A stretch of 64,000 nucleotides of DNA from Polytrichum commune (taxonomy: Eukaryota > Streptophyta > Polytrichopsida > Polytrichales > Polytrichaceae): NCBI GenBank assembly GCA_950295325.1, contig OX485809.1, positions 15,874,001-15,938,000 of the forward strand. Direction: 5' to 3'. This document shows positions 44,528-57,945 of the stretch, one piece after another. Numbering within the stretch: the stretch's first letter is position 1; every line of letters begins with the position of its first letter. The notes beneath the pieces were generated by a model. That model was not told the origin of the DNA and made no database searches. It saw only the letters and a list, made by a program, of their open reading frames with translations. A program made the position numbers and the translations under genes.

Positions 44528-45600
44528 AAGGGGTATTACTTGAGGCATTACCACACGTGTTTTTTTTTTTTTTTTTTTTTTTTTGGAACATAAGAGGTGC
44601 ATGTGTGGCCACCTGGCTAGTTTTTCCATCAAGTAGAGAGAAGATTTCACAACTGGGAAGCAAACTGCCAACCACTTCATTAATTTGGTTTTTGGGTACC
44701 TCATCACTACCATCTAGTAGTTTATGATCATCTCAAACCATTGCATTAGCACACATGGTGTGCATAAGGGAGAGGTAATGTTTTCCTCTAGTTTGTACAT
44801 TTAAAAAGTTTATTAAGAAATTTGCAGTGAAGGTAATTGTACAAAATGGGGCCCTAAGGTGTAGAGAAATTTGTCAAAAGACATTTGGTAGTTTCATCCA
44901 ATTGTTGTTTCCATCCTTTCTTGTCAAATGGTGTGCATCCCTAATGACTACCATGTTCATTATTGTTAGGGTTTGCATTTGGGTTTTAGGTTTTCAAACA
45001 TTGGGTCAAAGTGGGTATATGATTTATCTAATCATATGATGGTGAATTTAGATGTTACTTATTGCTTTAGCTTGAATTGCATGTGGTTTTGGGTAGTTAT
45101 TATGAGTTACATCCTACGGATGAAAATCCTCAACAACTTTCTCATGGGAAAGTGAAAGTTGACCCAGGCTAGAGAATTCGTTGGAAACCTAAATGACATT
45201 TGTGGGCGACTATGAAATTAAATTCCCTATATACTAGAGATTTATAAAGAAGAAAAAAAAACATTTATAAATGGTAAGCTAGAAAATGGAGTGACATGGG
45301 ACCCAACCAACTCATGCAGTGTCCAATAAAGAACGGGCTCAAAATTTTTGGAAATCCAAAACTCTGTTGGAAATCCAATTTGGTCTCCAAGACTCCACAT
45401 ACAATACAACATTATTTCACGTGGTATCTAAGAGGCAAGATGAGGTAAATTTGGAAAGATTATTGGGTGAAGAGATCACTATATCACTAGATCATTATAT
45501 TACTAGATATTCTCCTTGTATGACAAACATAAATAGTACTCCAAAATAATTACGAATTTTGGCACTTCATGTTTACAACTACTTGACATCTACATAAATG
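44528..45600. repeat. Unit-B block matching 6797-7830
   Basis: This is collinear with unit A. A T run (about 44563-44585) replaces a shorter run in unit A. It contains the coding remnant at 44975-45175. Confidence 0.8.
44975..45175 (+). pseudogene. Fragment of an unknown coding sequence, copy B
   Basis: The frame gives SKWVYDLSNHMMVNLD, then after a one-base frame change YELHPTDENPQQLSHGK and a stop. It is the paralogue of 7230-7425 and resembles the ORF at 18447-18710. The frame change makes it non-functional. Confidence 0.45.
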
Positions 45601-46316
45601 AACCTCATATGGGCATTATTTATAGATTACCCCTCAAGTTGCATTGGTTCTCCTGATGTGATTGTATTTTGATTCCTCTCTTGCAGATGATTTTTCAATT
45701 TGTTCCATATATATATATAAATGCAAAGCCTCTCCATTTCCATTTCCCTTCATTTCTCTTCACTACAAAGTTCACAATACATTTTTGGCCAATCGAATCA
45801 AAGCTTAAGTGTTTTTAAACCTCATTGAGTATATGATCATTTCTTAAAATAAAATATTTTAAATGTGATATAGTGATAATATTGTTTGCTTCAATTGTAC
45901 GGATATTATAGTCTTGAATGTATCATCCACAATTGCCTTCTGGAAGCTAACTCCAAATGAGGCTTTCAAATATTTGGTTTTCACTTCATAATACATGTTT
46001 GATATCAAGCCCAACCCTCGGGCCTTTAGGGGCTAACGACATAGAATTATTTTAACCACATTTAATGTTGAATTTTAGAACATAAAAATTGGATGAATTG
46101 ATGTTGCATGAAATACTAGTTTCGAATCAATATTTTGATTGAAAAATGTGTTTGAATAGTTTCATGTCATTTATTGGAAGCACGGGCTTAGAGCACACTT
46201 TCCATCTCACAAGGGCAATCCTTAGCACATGACACAACATGTATCACACGACCTTTGCTTGGAGGCTTGAGGGTCAAGTGAAAGCTAAGGTCAATCCCTC
46301 GTGAGAACACAAGGTA

Positions 46317-46390
46317 AGGTAGAGGGTGCTTAAACCAATACTTTGAGCTATTGCACATACATAGGGCTACATGGTTGATAGAAAAAATAT

Positions 46391-46463
<73 letters not shown>

Positions 46464-46593
46464 TCATATATTCATATTAGCCTTTGTTCTTAAAATAGAT
46501 ATAAAGAAAGAAAAAATATTTTTAGGCTCAATTAGATACTTGATGTATAGGTGTTGGTTTTGGGTGGGGTGTTGGTTTTAGCACCCTCTACCT
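46317..46593. mobile_element. TA-flanked MITE, 277 bp
   Basis: The inverted ends are AGGTAGAGGGTGCTTAAACC and the near-complement, flanked by TA (46315-46316 and 46594-46595). Unit A shows the empty site at about 14645-14660 (ACAAGGTAGATTAGG). TA duplication indicates a Tc1/mariner-type transposase. A (TG)n run sits inside. Confidence 0.82.
46400..46459. repeat. (TG)n microsatellite
   Basis: An uninterrupted TG dinucleotide run of about 28 units follows a TA run, inside the MITE at 46317-46593. Confidence 0.95.
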
Positions 46594-47027
46594 TAGATTA
46601 GGTTCTTTGTATATTCCCAATAACGGGCCATGGATATGTACATGAAACTTGCCCTAAGGTTAAGCAACGAATCCATCTTTATGAAACTTTTATTAACTTC
46701 AACGTGTGTGCCTTATTGACATAAGTGACTACACGTGATTTGCAAGGAGTGAGAGGGTTATGTGTTGTTTGCAATACAATTCAATGTTTGAAGCGATAAT
46801 TTTGAGTATCTTGGATGAGTTGCAATAGAGTTGCAATAGAAACCCAAATGCCCACAATAAGAGCACACACACATATACATATATAGTTATATAGTTATAT
46901 ATGTACATATATAGATGTGTATCAATTCATTGAAGAAGATAGCATGGCTGTAACTCACCATCTCCACTTGAACACATCACATCTCTTATCATTTTATTTA
47001 CACGTGTTGCATTCCTCCATTGTAGTT

Positions 47028-48300
47028 GGCCCAAACTAGATGACATCGTCATTTGGATGGCCCCACCCCCCCCCGTGCTTCCTTCATTGCCCAGTCTTCC
47101 TACCCACACTTACGTGGGAACTCTTCTCCGTCAGAGCCATTAAGTTCCTTTGACATGTGAAGGAACTCCATCAATTAACTTGGGAATAATGAAGGTGATG
47201 TCAACTTGAATATACCGTAGGTTCATAGCTGGTTCGACACATGTTAGCCGAATAATTAATTAAAGTTCAAAAAGTAGGTTCAGCACCTTAAAATAGTATA
47301 TTCATATTTTAGGCAATTTTCTCTTTTAATTTTTAAAAATTCAACTTAAATTCATTTTTAATTTTCTATTGAAGCTTATATCTTGTACATCTCTCTTGCA
47401 TTGAATGACAAGTAAGATGTGAGTGAAGAGTTGAGAATGCTCTGTGCTTTATGCAAGTAGAGTGGAGTTGTGTTCAACAATGCATATGGGATATGTAAAC
47501 TTTGAGGTGAAGCACCGAGTTAGACTTCATTTTTATAACACACATAACTTTTGCATAGAGTCTTCAAATGACATAAAATTTGTTGGAGGTGAAAGATTAC
47601 TTGATTTCTAAACTTTTCTTAGACCAACAAATTCCAAAAAAAGATGATTTTCTATGCACAAATGAGCTCCGAAAAACTGTTATGAACGCATTTTAATTTT
47701 TTGATCTTTACATGGCTGCAATGTTTTGTCCATATCTTTTGCATAAAGACTTATTTTGACACAAAACTTGTTGGAGGTGGAAGAAGGATTGATTTCTCAA
47801 CTTTTGTTAGTTGGACAAAATTCTATAAAACTTCATCTTCTATGCTCAATTGGACTCCAAAAATTTGTGTACAACACATTTGAAAAGCCTCACCTAGAGA
47901 GTCTTGCTACTTCTTAACCCATATTCTTTGTGGACTAATGTAAGTGAGCTTGATTACAAAAGAAGCACCTTCTCTCTTTCAAAATTCACATATGCTAACA
48001 CTCTAAGTAAAACTCTAGTGAGAAGTAAAAATTTCTTACTTTTTGGCAATTTTGAAAAATAATAAATTTTATATTCGGCAAAAAATGCCAATAATATTCC
48101 AAAATTTTCGGTGTCTATTTTTAGAATTATTTCCTGTCGAACTGCTATTAAACTATGGTATGTAATTTTGACTGGATATTGTCACATTGGTTCCCAACGA
48201 AGAAGAGTTCCCATGCAGGTGCGAGCAAGAAGATTGAGCAATGAAGGAGATGTGGGAGGGGTGGAGCCCAACCAAATAAAGATGTCATCTAGCCCAGGGC
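47028..48300. mobile_element. Mutator-like element, unit-B copy, with nested insertion
   Basis: This is the orthologue of 37684-38038. It has the same long inverted arms, and flanks ATTGTAGTT and ATTATAGTT (one mismatch). It is lengthened by the 944-bp element at 47215-48158. Confidence 0.75.
47215..48158. mobile_element. TA-flanked element, 944 bp, unit B only
   Basis: The ends are CCGTAGGTTCATAGC and CTATTAAACTATGG, imperfect inverted repeats with a shared GTTCGACA about 20 bp in. TA flanks both sides, and the unit-A site (37891-37906) lacks it. Inside are two direct repeats of about 180 bp (about 47535-47700 and 47715-47885, sharing TTGTTGGAGGTG). No transposase ORF is present. Confidence 0.7.
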
Positions 48301-49376
48301 ATTATAGTTAATATTGGCTTGGATTGATATTGCCTTAACACCCACACACATGAAGCATGAAGCATGAAGGCTAGATTTTATATATAGAGGGAGATGTACC
48401 CCCTCCCCCCCCCCCCCCCCCCAAACGTGACTTAAAATTGATAAGGTTCAAAAACTAATGTGTAGATATCATTAAGCAAGTTTGCAACGCGATCCATGTT
48501 GCCTCCACACCACCTCTTTATTAAATTCCTTCAAGTAGAAAGCAAATATTTAAAATGCATGGACATTATTGGACTATGTTCTTGACTTTATTATGTAACA
48601 CATGAACGACCACTTCAATGCGAGAGAGATGATTGTCCCTTCCTATTATGTGTGATGCATTCTTAGAGCAATGCATCTTCTCTTCCAATCAATGCATTCA
48701 TCAAAGTATGAAGAGGGTAGGATGCAAGAATTTAAATGCACGGATATTAGAGCTATTTGTAAAGTAAAGCAGATGGAACCATGCCTTTAGTCTCAAGTAA
48801 CGAGTTTATGAGAAGTAACATGAAATCACTCAAATTTGCTCAACATTTAAATTATCAAACAATGGTTTCGGGATATTAAAGACCAGTTTTCCTAGCTTGT
48901 CTTACTAGGATGGCTGGGCCAAGCTAGTCTTGTATAGGCCGATCCAAGATTCAAGATAGTGGATCCCATGCACATATCTTATTTTAAATTGTAAAATTCC
49001 CTCGAAGCTTGAGAGATAGAAAGAGGACATGCCATGGAAAAAAATTCACCCAACTTTCAAAATAGTCTCCAATCCACGACGAGTTTACAAGCTCTTAATT
49101 AAAAGCTTTGTCAAAGAATGATCAAACCATTAGTTTTGAGGGACTTTACGGATAGCTCTATCGTTGGACATATTTCTTGAGTGTACTTACTACATGACTA
49201 GTGGTGAATACATTTTAAAATGATCCAAAAATATGCATATTAATATGCATTCAAGAATTTTGAGGTGTTTTATATGTTTTTTATTACAAATTCACTTCTA
49301 CAGTCAGTACAGGCTAGTAGAGTGAATATAGACACGTGCAACTTCGCCAATTGTTTCATACTACCATATAGCATCA

Positions 49377-49568
49377 ATGCATTCAAACTCAATGACAATG
49401 CGCCAAGAGATGGAGAATGACAACAGTGACGTTGATGACAATGTTAAACAAGACAAATTTCACATTGGGGACGATTTAGGTGCAGTCTTGGATCAATACT
49501 TGGGTGAAGAAGAGCTTGAAGAATTGATCCTAGAAGAGGGGAATGTTTTTGACAATGATTTGTCATAA
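49377..49568 (+). CDS. Hypothetical acidic 63-aa ORF
   Basis: This small, strongly acidic ORF ends FDNDLS. Its last 38 codons are conserved in unit A (38886-39002) with mostly conservative or synonymous changes and the same stop position. It may be the terminal exon of a gene or of a mobile-element protein. Family unknown. Confidence 0.3.
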   Translation: MHSNSMTMRQEMENDNSDVDDNVKQDKFHIGDDLGAVLDQYLGEEELEELILEEGNVFDNDLS

Positions 49569-49988
49569 GGACCTCGCGGATTGATGTCTTCGATGATTTT
49601 CAAATTTTAAAACATTAAGAACGTTTTCTAATATTTTAAATCTTATTTTATAATTCCGCCTCCAACCTCTAGGATAAGAATGCAACACCATACATGACAC
49701 ATGAACAACTAGAGAGAGAGAGATTATTCTCATTGTGGGCCTCTCTTGCGTAAAATGTGACTTGTACTACAATCGGGTGGCACGGGACAATGGAATAGTT
49801 GCAACAATTATTTGGCCACTATTTCGCATTATTTCTTTCCCCAACTAAATGCTTTTGGTGTTTTGTAGAGACTTCCCCAAAAGCCGCCAAGGTTCTATTT
49901 TATGAATGTGTACATCAAGTAAGGTAGACATGCGTAAATGGAACACAACAATAATGCGTACACCTATATTTGAGTGGTATATGGTTAA

Positions 49989-51355
49989 GTGCAAAGCTTG
50001 GACAATTGCCAAAATAGCTATAGGTAACTAGATTTATTTTAATACATTCTAGGGAACAACTATAATTAACTACAAAATTTTGAAACCGATTTGAAAAACA
50101 ACTATAATTAACTAGAAAAAATTTAGACAACTATAACTTGAGAGTCCCAAAATTTGTAAGGAGCCAACAGGCAAGTTCTTTCACTTATCTCAACAAATGA
50201 AATGAAATATATTATAATGACTTTTTTAAGAGACCTTACATAAGAATCAATGCTTGTCACCCATGCTGGCCCATCCCAAGAAGGAATAAGGTAGAGGGGC
50301 CCTTTCCCGCTCGAATTTCAGATTGGCATGTTCATTGGGGAGTTATTAAGGGGGAATCAATCTTGGAAGATGTGCAAAGTACATTGGAAATTGGACCAAT
50401 TGGAATAATTAATTTTGGATTAATATTGAATTAGTTATGAATTTTGGAAGGAGAACTCATAGGGGTACCCAAAACCACTCACCCCAAAAATGTACACCAT
50501 GATTACATAGAAATTTGAGGTTGGAAGCTATAATGTACCTCTTGTTTGGATAGGTCTAGTGAGCGGTTTAAGGACCCGAGCGGGAAAGGGCCCCTCTACC
50601 TTAGATCCCACTATTCCTTGCGGCAGTTGAACCCAATTTACTTTAAGTTACTTATAGATAATGAGGTTGTGCTCATTGGGTGTTGATTGAGTCTGAGTCA
50701 CAAATGAAATAAAATCCCAATTTTTAAATTTTGAATAAAATATAAGGAATAAATATAGATGCTCTAAACTATCCTAGTACTACATTGCATGTTGCGCTCA
50801 ACTCTAGTTCACTAGATATAACTATAGCTAACTCGATTTTTTGGCAAACCAAAATTAAAACAACTATAGTTAACCGTATTTTTGGCAGGTCAAATCACGA
50901 ACAACCATAGTTTTGAAAGGCAACTAGCAAGGAAACGGTAGAACCGTGAGGCTCTGTCCTTTCTTATGAAAGACTACAACTGTAATTGTCCAGTTTGCTC
51001 ATTCCAGTCCATGGCTATTTTCTATATCTATAACCAAAACTTTCTTGAATTTTGTGCAGCATTTTCTCAAATGCAGGTCAACGATTGAAGCTACCAAAAT
51101 AACTATACTTAACTAGGAGTTTTTCAATGCATTTTAGGAGAAACTATAACTAACTATATATATATAACACTATAGTTAACATCCACATTAAATAAATGGA
51201 CCAAAAATAGCAAGAACAAGAAACGTCCAAGTGTGAACGCAAAGTGGTTAGGAAATTTGCTCTTGAAACAGAAAAGTTGATGCATAGTCTCTATCCTATA
51301 GACAGTGCCAATAAACTAATAGTTGAATTAGTTGGTTAGTTGTCCAAGGTCCGGT
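49989..51355. mobile_element. AT-rich insertion in unit B with TAGTTAACTA-type motifs
   Basis: The insertion is absent from unit A, where 39430 continues directly to the sequence after 51356. The ends carry CTTGGACAA and its complement TTGTCCAAG, and the flanks share GGTTAAGTG. Variants of CAACTATAGTTAACTA recur. It contains the MITE 50289-50601. The class is uncertain. Confidence 0.55.
50289..50601. mobile_element. TA-flanked MITE, 313 bp
   Basis: The perfect inverted ends begin AGGTAGAGGGGCCCTTTCCC and are flanked by TA (50287-50288 and 50602-50603). They share the AGGTAGAGGG start with the MITE at 46317, so these are two members of one family. Confidence 0.85.
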
Positions 51356-52299
51356 TAAGTGTGAAGCTAAAAACGGACATAAAAAAGATTTGCGGTTAAA
51401 AGAGATTGGAGTACGTGGTCAACATGTGCTAGCTATTTTAGGTTCAATAGTCAACGTGATTGGGGGATTCACATGTATGACCACTTAATGAGCACAAAAT
51501 CTTCACTTTGATCATGAATGAGATGTTCATACGAGCTCCGAAATCATGAGGCAAATAGCTACGGACACTATTTGGATTTGCTAATCATCTTGAGCTAATT
51601 GTTTGTTTCATATCCTACGAGAAGTAAAGAAAAAGATTGGACCTCATATTTAAGTAAATTTGGACATATTCTCAAAATTTGGCCTTTTTGATTGCTTCAA
51701 CTCTATGGATGGATCCGCTTCTGATATACCTTAATTCAAGGGAGATGTGTGAAATTTCCTTAGTGTTTACTTAAATGTCGTGCTACTCGAATCTGATTGA
51801 AAAATATTCATTTTGTGTTTAATATACACAATTTGAATGATAAGAATAAGAATTATAATCAAAACAATCATGTTATCTTTATCATAATCAACTATGCATA
51901 TTCTATTGGAAGATCCTACAATAGAATTTCAACATGTTGTGATTATGGACTCGGACTTATCGGTTGCATCTCTCTAAGGCACGTCTACCTTGTATGATTC
52001 TTCATCAGGTATTAATATCAAATATTTTTAGTGTCCTCTCCTAGTATGAGCTTCAAAGCATTAAATTTGGCACGAAGTTTTACAAAAGCATGAAAACAAA
52101 AGCATACTCGTGTGTGGTAATGCTAACTATTTATACTTTGATTGCATGTATGTTGAGTGAATCACATATTTGAAGCCATGTTTTGTTTTTCTAACACACT
52201 GTCGTCATTGTTCTGATGAGAGATTGCAACTGGAGTGTATAGCCTTCACATTGACAAAGTTACTTAGCACTGTCATACTGAAAGTGCCACATTTCTAAT

Positions 52300-52800
52300 T
52301 AAACAGTAGAACTATGAGGCTTTGTCCTTCTTATGAAGATTATAATTATAATTTTACACTTTGCTCATGCTAGTCCATGGCTATTTACTATATTTATAAC
52401 CAACTATAAACTTTAATATTTTTTCAACACATTTTAGGGAACAACTATAGTTAACTAGATATCTATATATAATTATAATTAACAAAAATTTAGAACAACT
52501 ATAATTAACTATATAAATATAAATATAATTAACTGGATTTTAGAACAACTATAGTTAACTACATGTGTTGGCATGTCAAATCATGAACAATTATAGTTAC
52601 GAAAGGCAACTAGTTAACTAATAGTTGAACTAGTTGGTTGGTTGTCCAAGGTACGCAAGTTTTCACCATCCACGTTAGATAAATTGGACCAAAAATAGCA
52701 GGATCAAGTTACGTCCAAGTGCGAACGCAAAGTGGTTAGGATCTTTGTTCTTGAAACATAGAAGTTGATGCATAGTCTTTGTCCTACATACATAGCCAAT
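52300..52800. mobile_element. Second AT-rich insertion in unit B
   Basis: This is absent from unit A at about 40415-40425. It is similar to 50930-51330 (GTAGAACYRTGAGGCT... and GTTGATGCATAGTC), with the same CAACTATAGTTAACTA motifs. It is probably a shorter relative of the element at 49989-51355. Confidence 0.5.
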
Positions 52801-53009
52801 AAAATTGATTGAGGTTCTGAAAACAAAGGATGTTACACAAGAACCTATTATATAAGGTAGAAATATTTGTTACAGACCTGGACACTTTGAGCACAACACT
52901 AACTAGGATATATAGTGTTTGATTACATTTAATGTTGTTACCACCCTATCATGCTGAACACTCATTCAATTTATTTGATGATTAGTGTTAGAAGATATGC
53001 TAGAAGATA

Positions 53010-55730
53010 TATTGAAATTCTTCTATCATTCTTAATTTTTTCTTTCAAATCCTTATCAACACTAAATTCAAACATGTAACTTCCACATATTACCATAGTT
53101 GATGTCTAGTGTTTGAGTTTAAATTTAATGTTACTTACTTTCATGGGATTATTGATATTTAGTGTAGGGAAGTTCCCTTACCTAACCCCATGGCAAATTA
53201 TACAATGTTTCATTTCAAAAATAACAATTTCATTATGAGCATAATGATGATAAGTTCACATGAATCAAAGCACATCCAATTTCTAGATTTTTTTTTCAAA
53301 TCATAAAATTTATTTAACCCTTCCTAATCACTTCCCCCAAAAAAAAATTAAAAAAAATTAAAATTAAAAAAATAGAAAATCTCAGACAATGTTGACTGCT
53401 AACACTTTGTCTCCTTGAACCAATGAGCTACATTTTTGGTCCTTAAAATCATATCATTAAGGCCAATTTACATCATGGACCATGATGTTGGACCATGGCA
53501 AATGGCCTTTCACCATGGTCCAACTTCATGGTCCAACTTCCATGATCCAATTTCTTTAAGAAAACAATTTACAAAACATTTGCCCCCCCCCCCCTTACTA
53601 GGTGTAAACCGAATGTGAACCAAGAGGAATGACCATGCACCATAAAGTGAATGTGTTGAATTTTTTAAATATATGCCCAAAAAAGGAAAATTTTGAAAGA
53701 AGAAAAAACCAAGTTTGATCGTTCTCTTGTTTTCATCTTCTTTTCCCCATAGAAAATTTTCATTAGAAATATATTATAGCAACATTTCTCTATCATGGGC
53801 CTTTGTCTTTTTCTACTAGAGCACCTCTTTTGCCTCTCCCATCGCATAACCCGTTGAACCATGTTAGTGGATAATGTAGCCTTAAACTATGTCTTTTGGG
53901 AACCTTGAAACTCCATGGTCACTTTGAATCTTTTTTCCTTGGTGCAAATTGAAGTGATCTCGGGACAAGTTCAACAGCCAATCACAAATTTTACAGGGCC
54001 TTGAGACGACTTAATGGTCCACGGTGTAATCAACCACTTAGTGTTCATATTGACACACGTAGTTCCCCGTTTGGAGAGAACATAGGTGCCACAATTTGTA
54101 TGCTTATGCGTTAAGGGATATCGGGCATCTCTAAGTGCATGCCATGTGGCAAGTGGAGTGTCCACTATGTGCTCAACCAATGGTACGATGGTGGACACAT
54201 GTGGCCGGCATGTGCCCGAGCTAAAAGATTTATACTTGAAAACTTGGAGGGAAGCCACGGATCACCCTAGAAAACTTGCTATAATCAACTACATATCATT
54301 GATATGGCACATTAGTTCTCAACTTTTATATAGTTCATTACAAATGACACGTTCCGGGACGGCATGGAACAATCTCATAAACTACAATTTAACTAGGACC
54401 CCATGGTCAGTGTAGGGAGCTTTAGATTTATCTAGAGTTATATTTGATAGCCACGTCTTCTGTTTTTTGTAACTTTGTTTTTGGTTTTACCACACATGTC
54501 AAGCTTTCACATTTTCTACTTTTTTCTTTTAACCCTTGATTTGAATTCTTTTGTATGTTTTTCATTCATCCACAAAGTTCATGCATAGATACACTGCTTT
54601 CATCAATTAGATTCATACCAGATTAAAGTAAATTAAATTTTATGTAGAATAATATTGTACCATGCATGTGTACATGCATGGCATGAGATATTCTTTTGAC
54701 AACACTTTAGACTAAAACCCCATAGCCGGAGAAGGGAGCTCTCAATTTATCTAAACTTATGGTTGATAGCCACATCGACCACTCTTTTTACACCCTGCGA
54801 TACCTTGCGCCCTCGGTTACTTTCAATAATCTATATGCATTCCCACAAAGAGATTCAAATATGCAAAGCAAATTACGCCAATTGTTATTTCATTACTTTA
54901 TATGGTTTCATGACATAAAATTGTCAACACTTTCAAGAACCATCAATGCTAGCCTCGGCAATAGCCAATGTTAGCGAACCCCGTAAAATTTACCTCTTCT
55001 AAACCCTATAATCTAAACAAAGAAATGATGGACAATTCTCCCTCACGTGAAATCCACATGTGTCAAACCTTCGCGTCTTATTCTCTTTCTTTCTTTCTTG
55101 AAATTTTAATTATTTATTCTTGAATGATTTTTTTTCATTCACAAAGTCCATGCAAAAATGCCCCCATTCCATCAAAAATCAAAGTGAGTTAAATTCCGTA
55201 TGAAAGCGTATTGTATACCGTGCCTGCGTGCATCGCATGAGATTTTTCTTTGACAACACTCTAAATAAAATTATAGATAGCATGCAAACTGTTGAACTAC
55301 CCCCCGAGGTACCATGAGACATGGGCTATGGTATTTATTGTTGACCACACTAATTGAAGTCCCTAGATTGAAGAGAAAGTTGGTTTTGCATCCATCATAT
55401 TGCACTACATCCAAGAGAGATCCAATAGGTATAAAACTAGGGTTTCCAATTGTGTTTATTACACTTTGTGACCACAAGGTTGCACGTACTCTTTGATTGT
55501 TGTTAAAAAGTAGACCACACTAAATTCTTTTAACTTACCAACTTGTACGGAAGTTGCTTGCTTTGGTTTCAAACAAAAGTGTAACTTGTAGTACACCTTG
55601 TTTTAATCTTCGAGTCAAGTTGTTGGAAAGAACACGTCCCAAAATATCTTAACGAACCGCTTGTGTGGCACTTGCACATCATTGGTGACCATCCTTAGGA
55701 TCCTTGCCCATGTGAACCGCCCATGGATCA
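53010..55730. other. AT-rich DNA with a diverged direct repeat, no gene seen
   Basis: About 54480-54745 and 55035-55270 are related direct repeats. They share the order: CACATGTCAA, Ser/Leu-like T-rich stretch, TTCATTCA-CACAAAGT-CATGCA, GCATGAGAT, TTTGACAACACT. A short C run lies at about 53582. No ORF with domains is present. Confidence 0.45.
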
Positions 55731-55731
55731 A

Positions 55732-55897
55732 CCTATATAAGGAGGGACGTAATATATAAGCAAAATATAACTTGTAGTACTACAACTAAAGCTCACCATG
55801 GTTAACTTAGAACAACAACAACAACAACACCAACATCGGGCAATCCGACGTGAATGTGAGCCCGTTGGCCCTACCCTGTTCAAGAATCCTCTTGGTG
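55732..55897 (+). other. Possible first exon of an unidentified gene
   Basis: A TATATAAGGAGGG string (about 55733) precedes an ATG in a good context (CACCATGG, 55798). The ORF starts MVNLEQQQQQHQHRAIRREC and reaches a possible donor (CTTGGTGTAGG) near 55895. No matching downstream exon was found, so this is weak. Confidence 0.2.
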
Positions 55898-57945
55898 TAG
55901 GGTGGGGTTCACTATTTACCTTGCGGTGGGTGGGCTCTTGTGTTATATATATATATACACACTCTAAACTCCATAGTATCACACCTGTGGCAACCAGAGT
56001 GCTTGTGATATTACAGAGTTTTGTAGTGTTAACATGGATGCGTGATACTATAGTGTAGCATGTGACACTATGGAATAGCACAAAGTGCAACATTTTAATG
56101 ATGTGGTGTGGTCCACTCCACTTGGCCTTCCCGGGTGATGTGAGATATGCATGCACCTACATTCTACAAGTGACATAAGAAGAAGAAGAAGTATAAGAAT
56201 AAGAATAAGAAGGTGGCACTCCACATATTGACACATGGTGCAATGCGAGGGTGTGGGTTGACTTCTTTTGTAGTTTGCATTAATGACAAATATTGTGATA
56301 TAAGGGAGAGAACTGTGACAAAAAGGAGTGAGATTTGATCTACGAACACCCATTCCTTAGGGTTTCGGGATATTAGAGAGTGAGTGACATTGTGGAGGTT
56401 GATATCACGGAGTTTAGGGTGTACCATGGTTAAGTTACATAGTTTGAGAATGGTTTGAGATGGGAGATTTGTAACTTGTCCTCTTGTATGTTTATTTTTG
56501 CAGGTGACCGGGCTGCTCACATGGAAACATTTGTTACGTAAGTAGGTTAATATTCTACATGCATGTTTAAAACTAACCCAAGGTTTGACACTTGTGATTA
56601 AGTTAGTGGATGGACATCGCCCTATATTGGGCACCTACGTTGGAGAGACAAATGGGCAACTCCTAAAAGTACCAATGACAATAGCATTACAAGTCCACTA
56701 AAATTGCATCCCGTTGACTCTCAAAAGGTATATGGGTGCTATTTGGCTCATTTTTTATGCTCTCCAACTTATACCAATTAGAGTCGCACAATAAAAATCA
56801 TGTTGGATTAGCAAGTCTATGTTGAAATATTTGCAAAAACCAAAGTGAAAATTGGACCTCCCCTGATTTAGTTATGATTATTGGAAGTTGCATGTTTGTT
56901 ATTGTTTTTTAGTTTTTAGTATATAGGTCCTTCCAAATGTGTTCATTATTAGGTGTAGAGTAGTTATCAATATTTGAAGAAATAGTTTCAATCTCTTTTA
57001 AACATGTGTCTTTATGATGTTTGCTCTTTGATCCTCGCTGAACCACATACCAATCAAATCTAGGGGTCCGATTAAATAAATGAACCACTTAAGATCCATC
57101 TACCTTAGACAATACAACTCCCGTGGACAATGGACAACCACTTTATAAACACCTAGGCCATGTACTCATTTGGTCCATCGAGCATCTTGACTTTTAGTAT
57201 TCATATCTCATTCAAATAACTTTAAGAAACAATGAACTCAATTGCCAAAATACACAAAGTAAGATTAAACACACGCACACACACACACACAAAGTAAGAT
57301 CAATAGATAGATAGATAGATTTGGGGCAATCATCTTCGCATTTTTTGGAAATGCATAAGAAGATGTCAACTCAATTCTTGTGCATGTGATTTTTATTAAG
57401 AGGGCCTTGCAATGAGGATAGAAGATCGACAATTTTGAGTGACTCAAATCATGTCACTCAAAATGGTTGCTGAGGCTAGACAATTAGTTTTTCCACGTGG
57501 ATGTCAAGTGGGCTATTTTCATGTCACCGTAAACTTATAGAGACGACATATAATTTGGATATTGCCAAGGTTTCAAGTGATCCTATGTACTATTTGAATT
57601 TGTGTCAATTGGTGCTAGCTAATTCCTCCCATAGTAGTGTTGGGTGTACTAAAATAGGTACCAAAAAAACGGGGTCTTTTCTAGGAAGAGTTGGACCCAC
57701 AAACTTTGCAATGATAAGAGATACATATCATATGCCGTCCAAAGGTCGGTGTGAAAAAAATGAACTTGATTGGTCACTTTCTTGTGCTATTTAAGCTCGA
57801 CACAAAATCTTCAAAAGAGAACGCAAAGACACGCAAATGTGAGTCGTTTTATCACCGTGCACTACAAGCATATGAGTCCTAGGCATCTTTTCTTGCGTAG
57901 GTGATAATTGTCATGTGTTTTTGAAGTTTTTTTTTGTAAGTCTAC
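55898..57945. other. Intergenic DNA, no gene identified
   Basis: It has simple repeats (AGA at about 56178-56210, CA at about 57272-57290, GATA at 57305-57320). A 97-codon ORF at 57501-57794 has no recognisable domain. Confidence 0.35.

Larger units (their letters stand above)
45785..46950. repeat. Unit-B block matching 14110-14969, with CACTA empty site
   Basis: The block runs through AGCATGGCTGTAACTCACC at about 46941-46959, the unoccupied equivalent of the CACTA insertion point in unit A. It carries the extra MITE 46317-46593. Confidence 0.8.

Noticed and set aside
46351-46581. ORF with a long Cys-Val repeat
   Set aside because: It is produced by the (TG)n microsatellite.
54086-54415. 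109-codon ORF as a gene
   Set aside because: There is no domain or conserved counterpart, the reverse strand is also open, and the AT-rich repeat setting makes chance likely.
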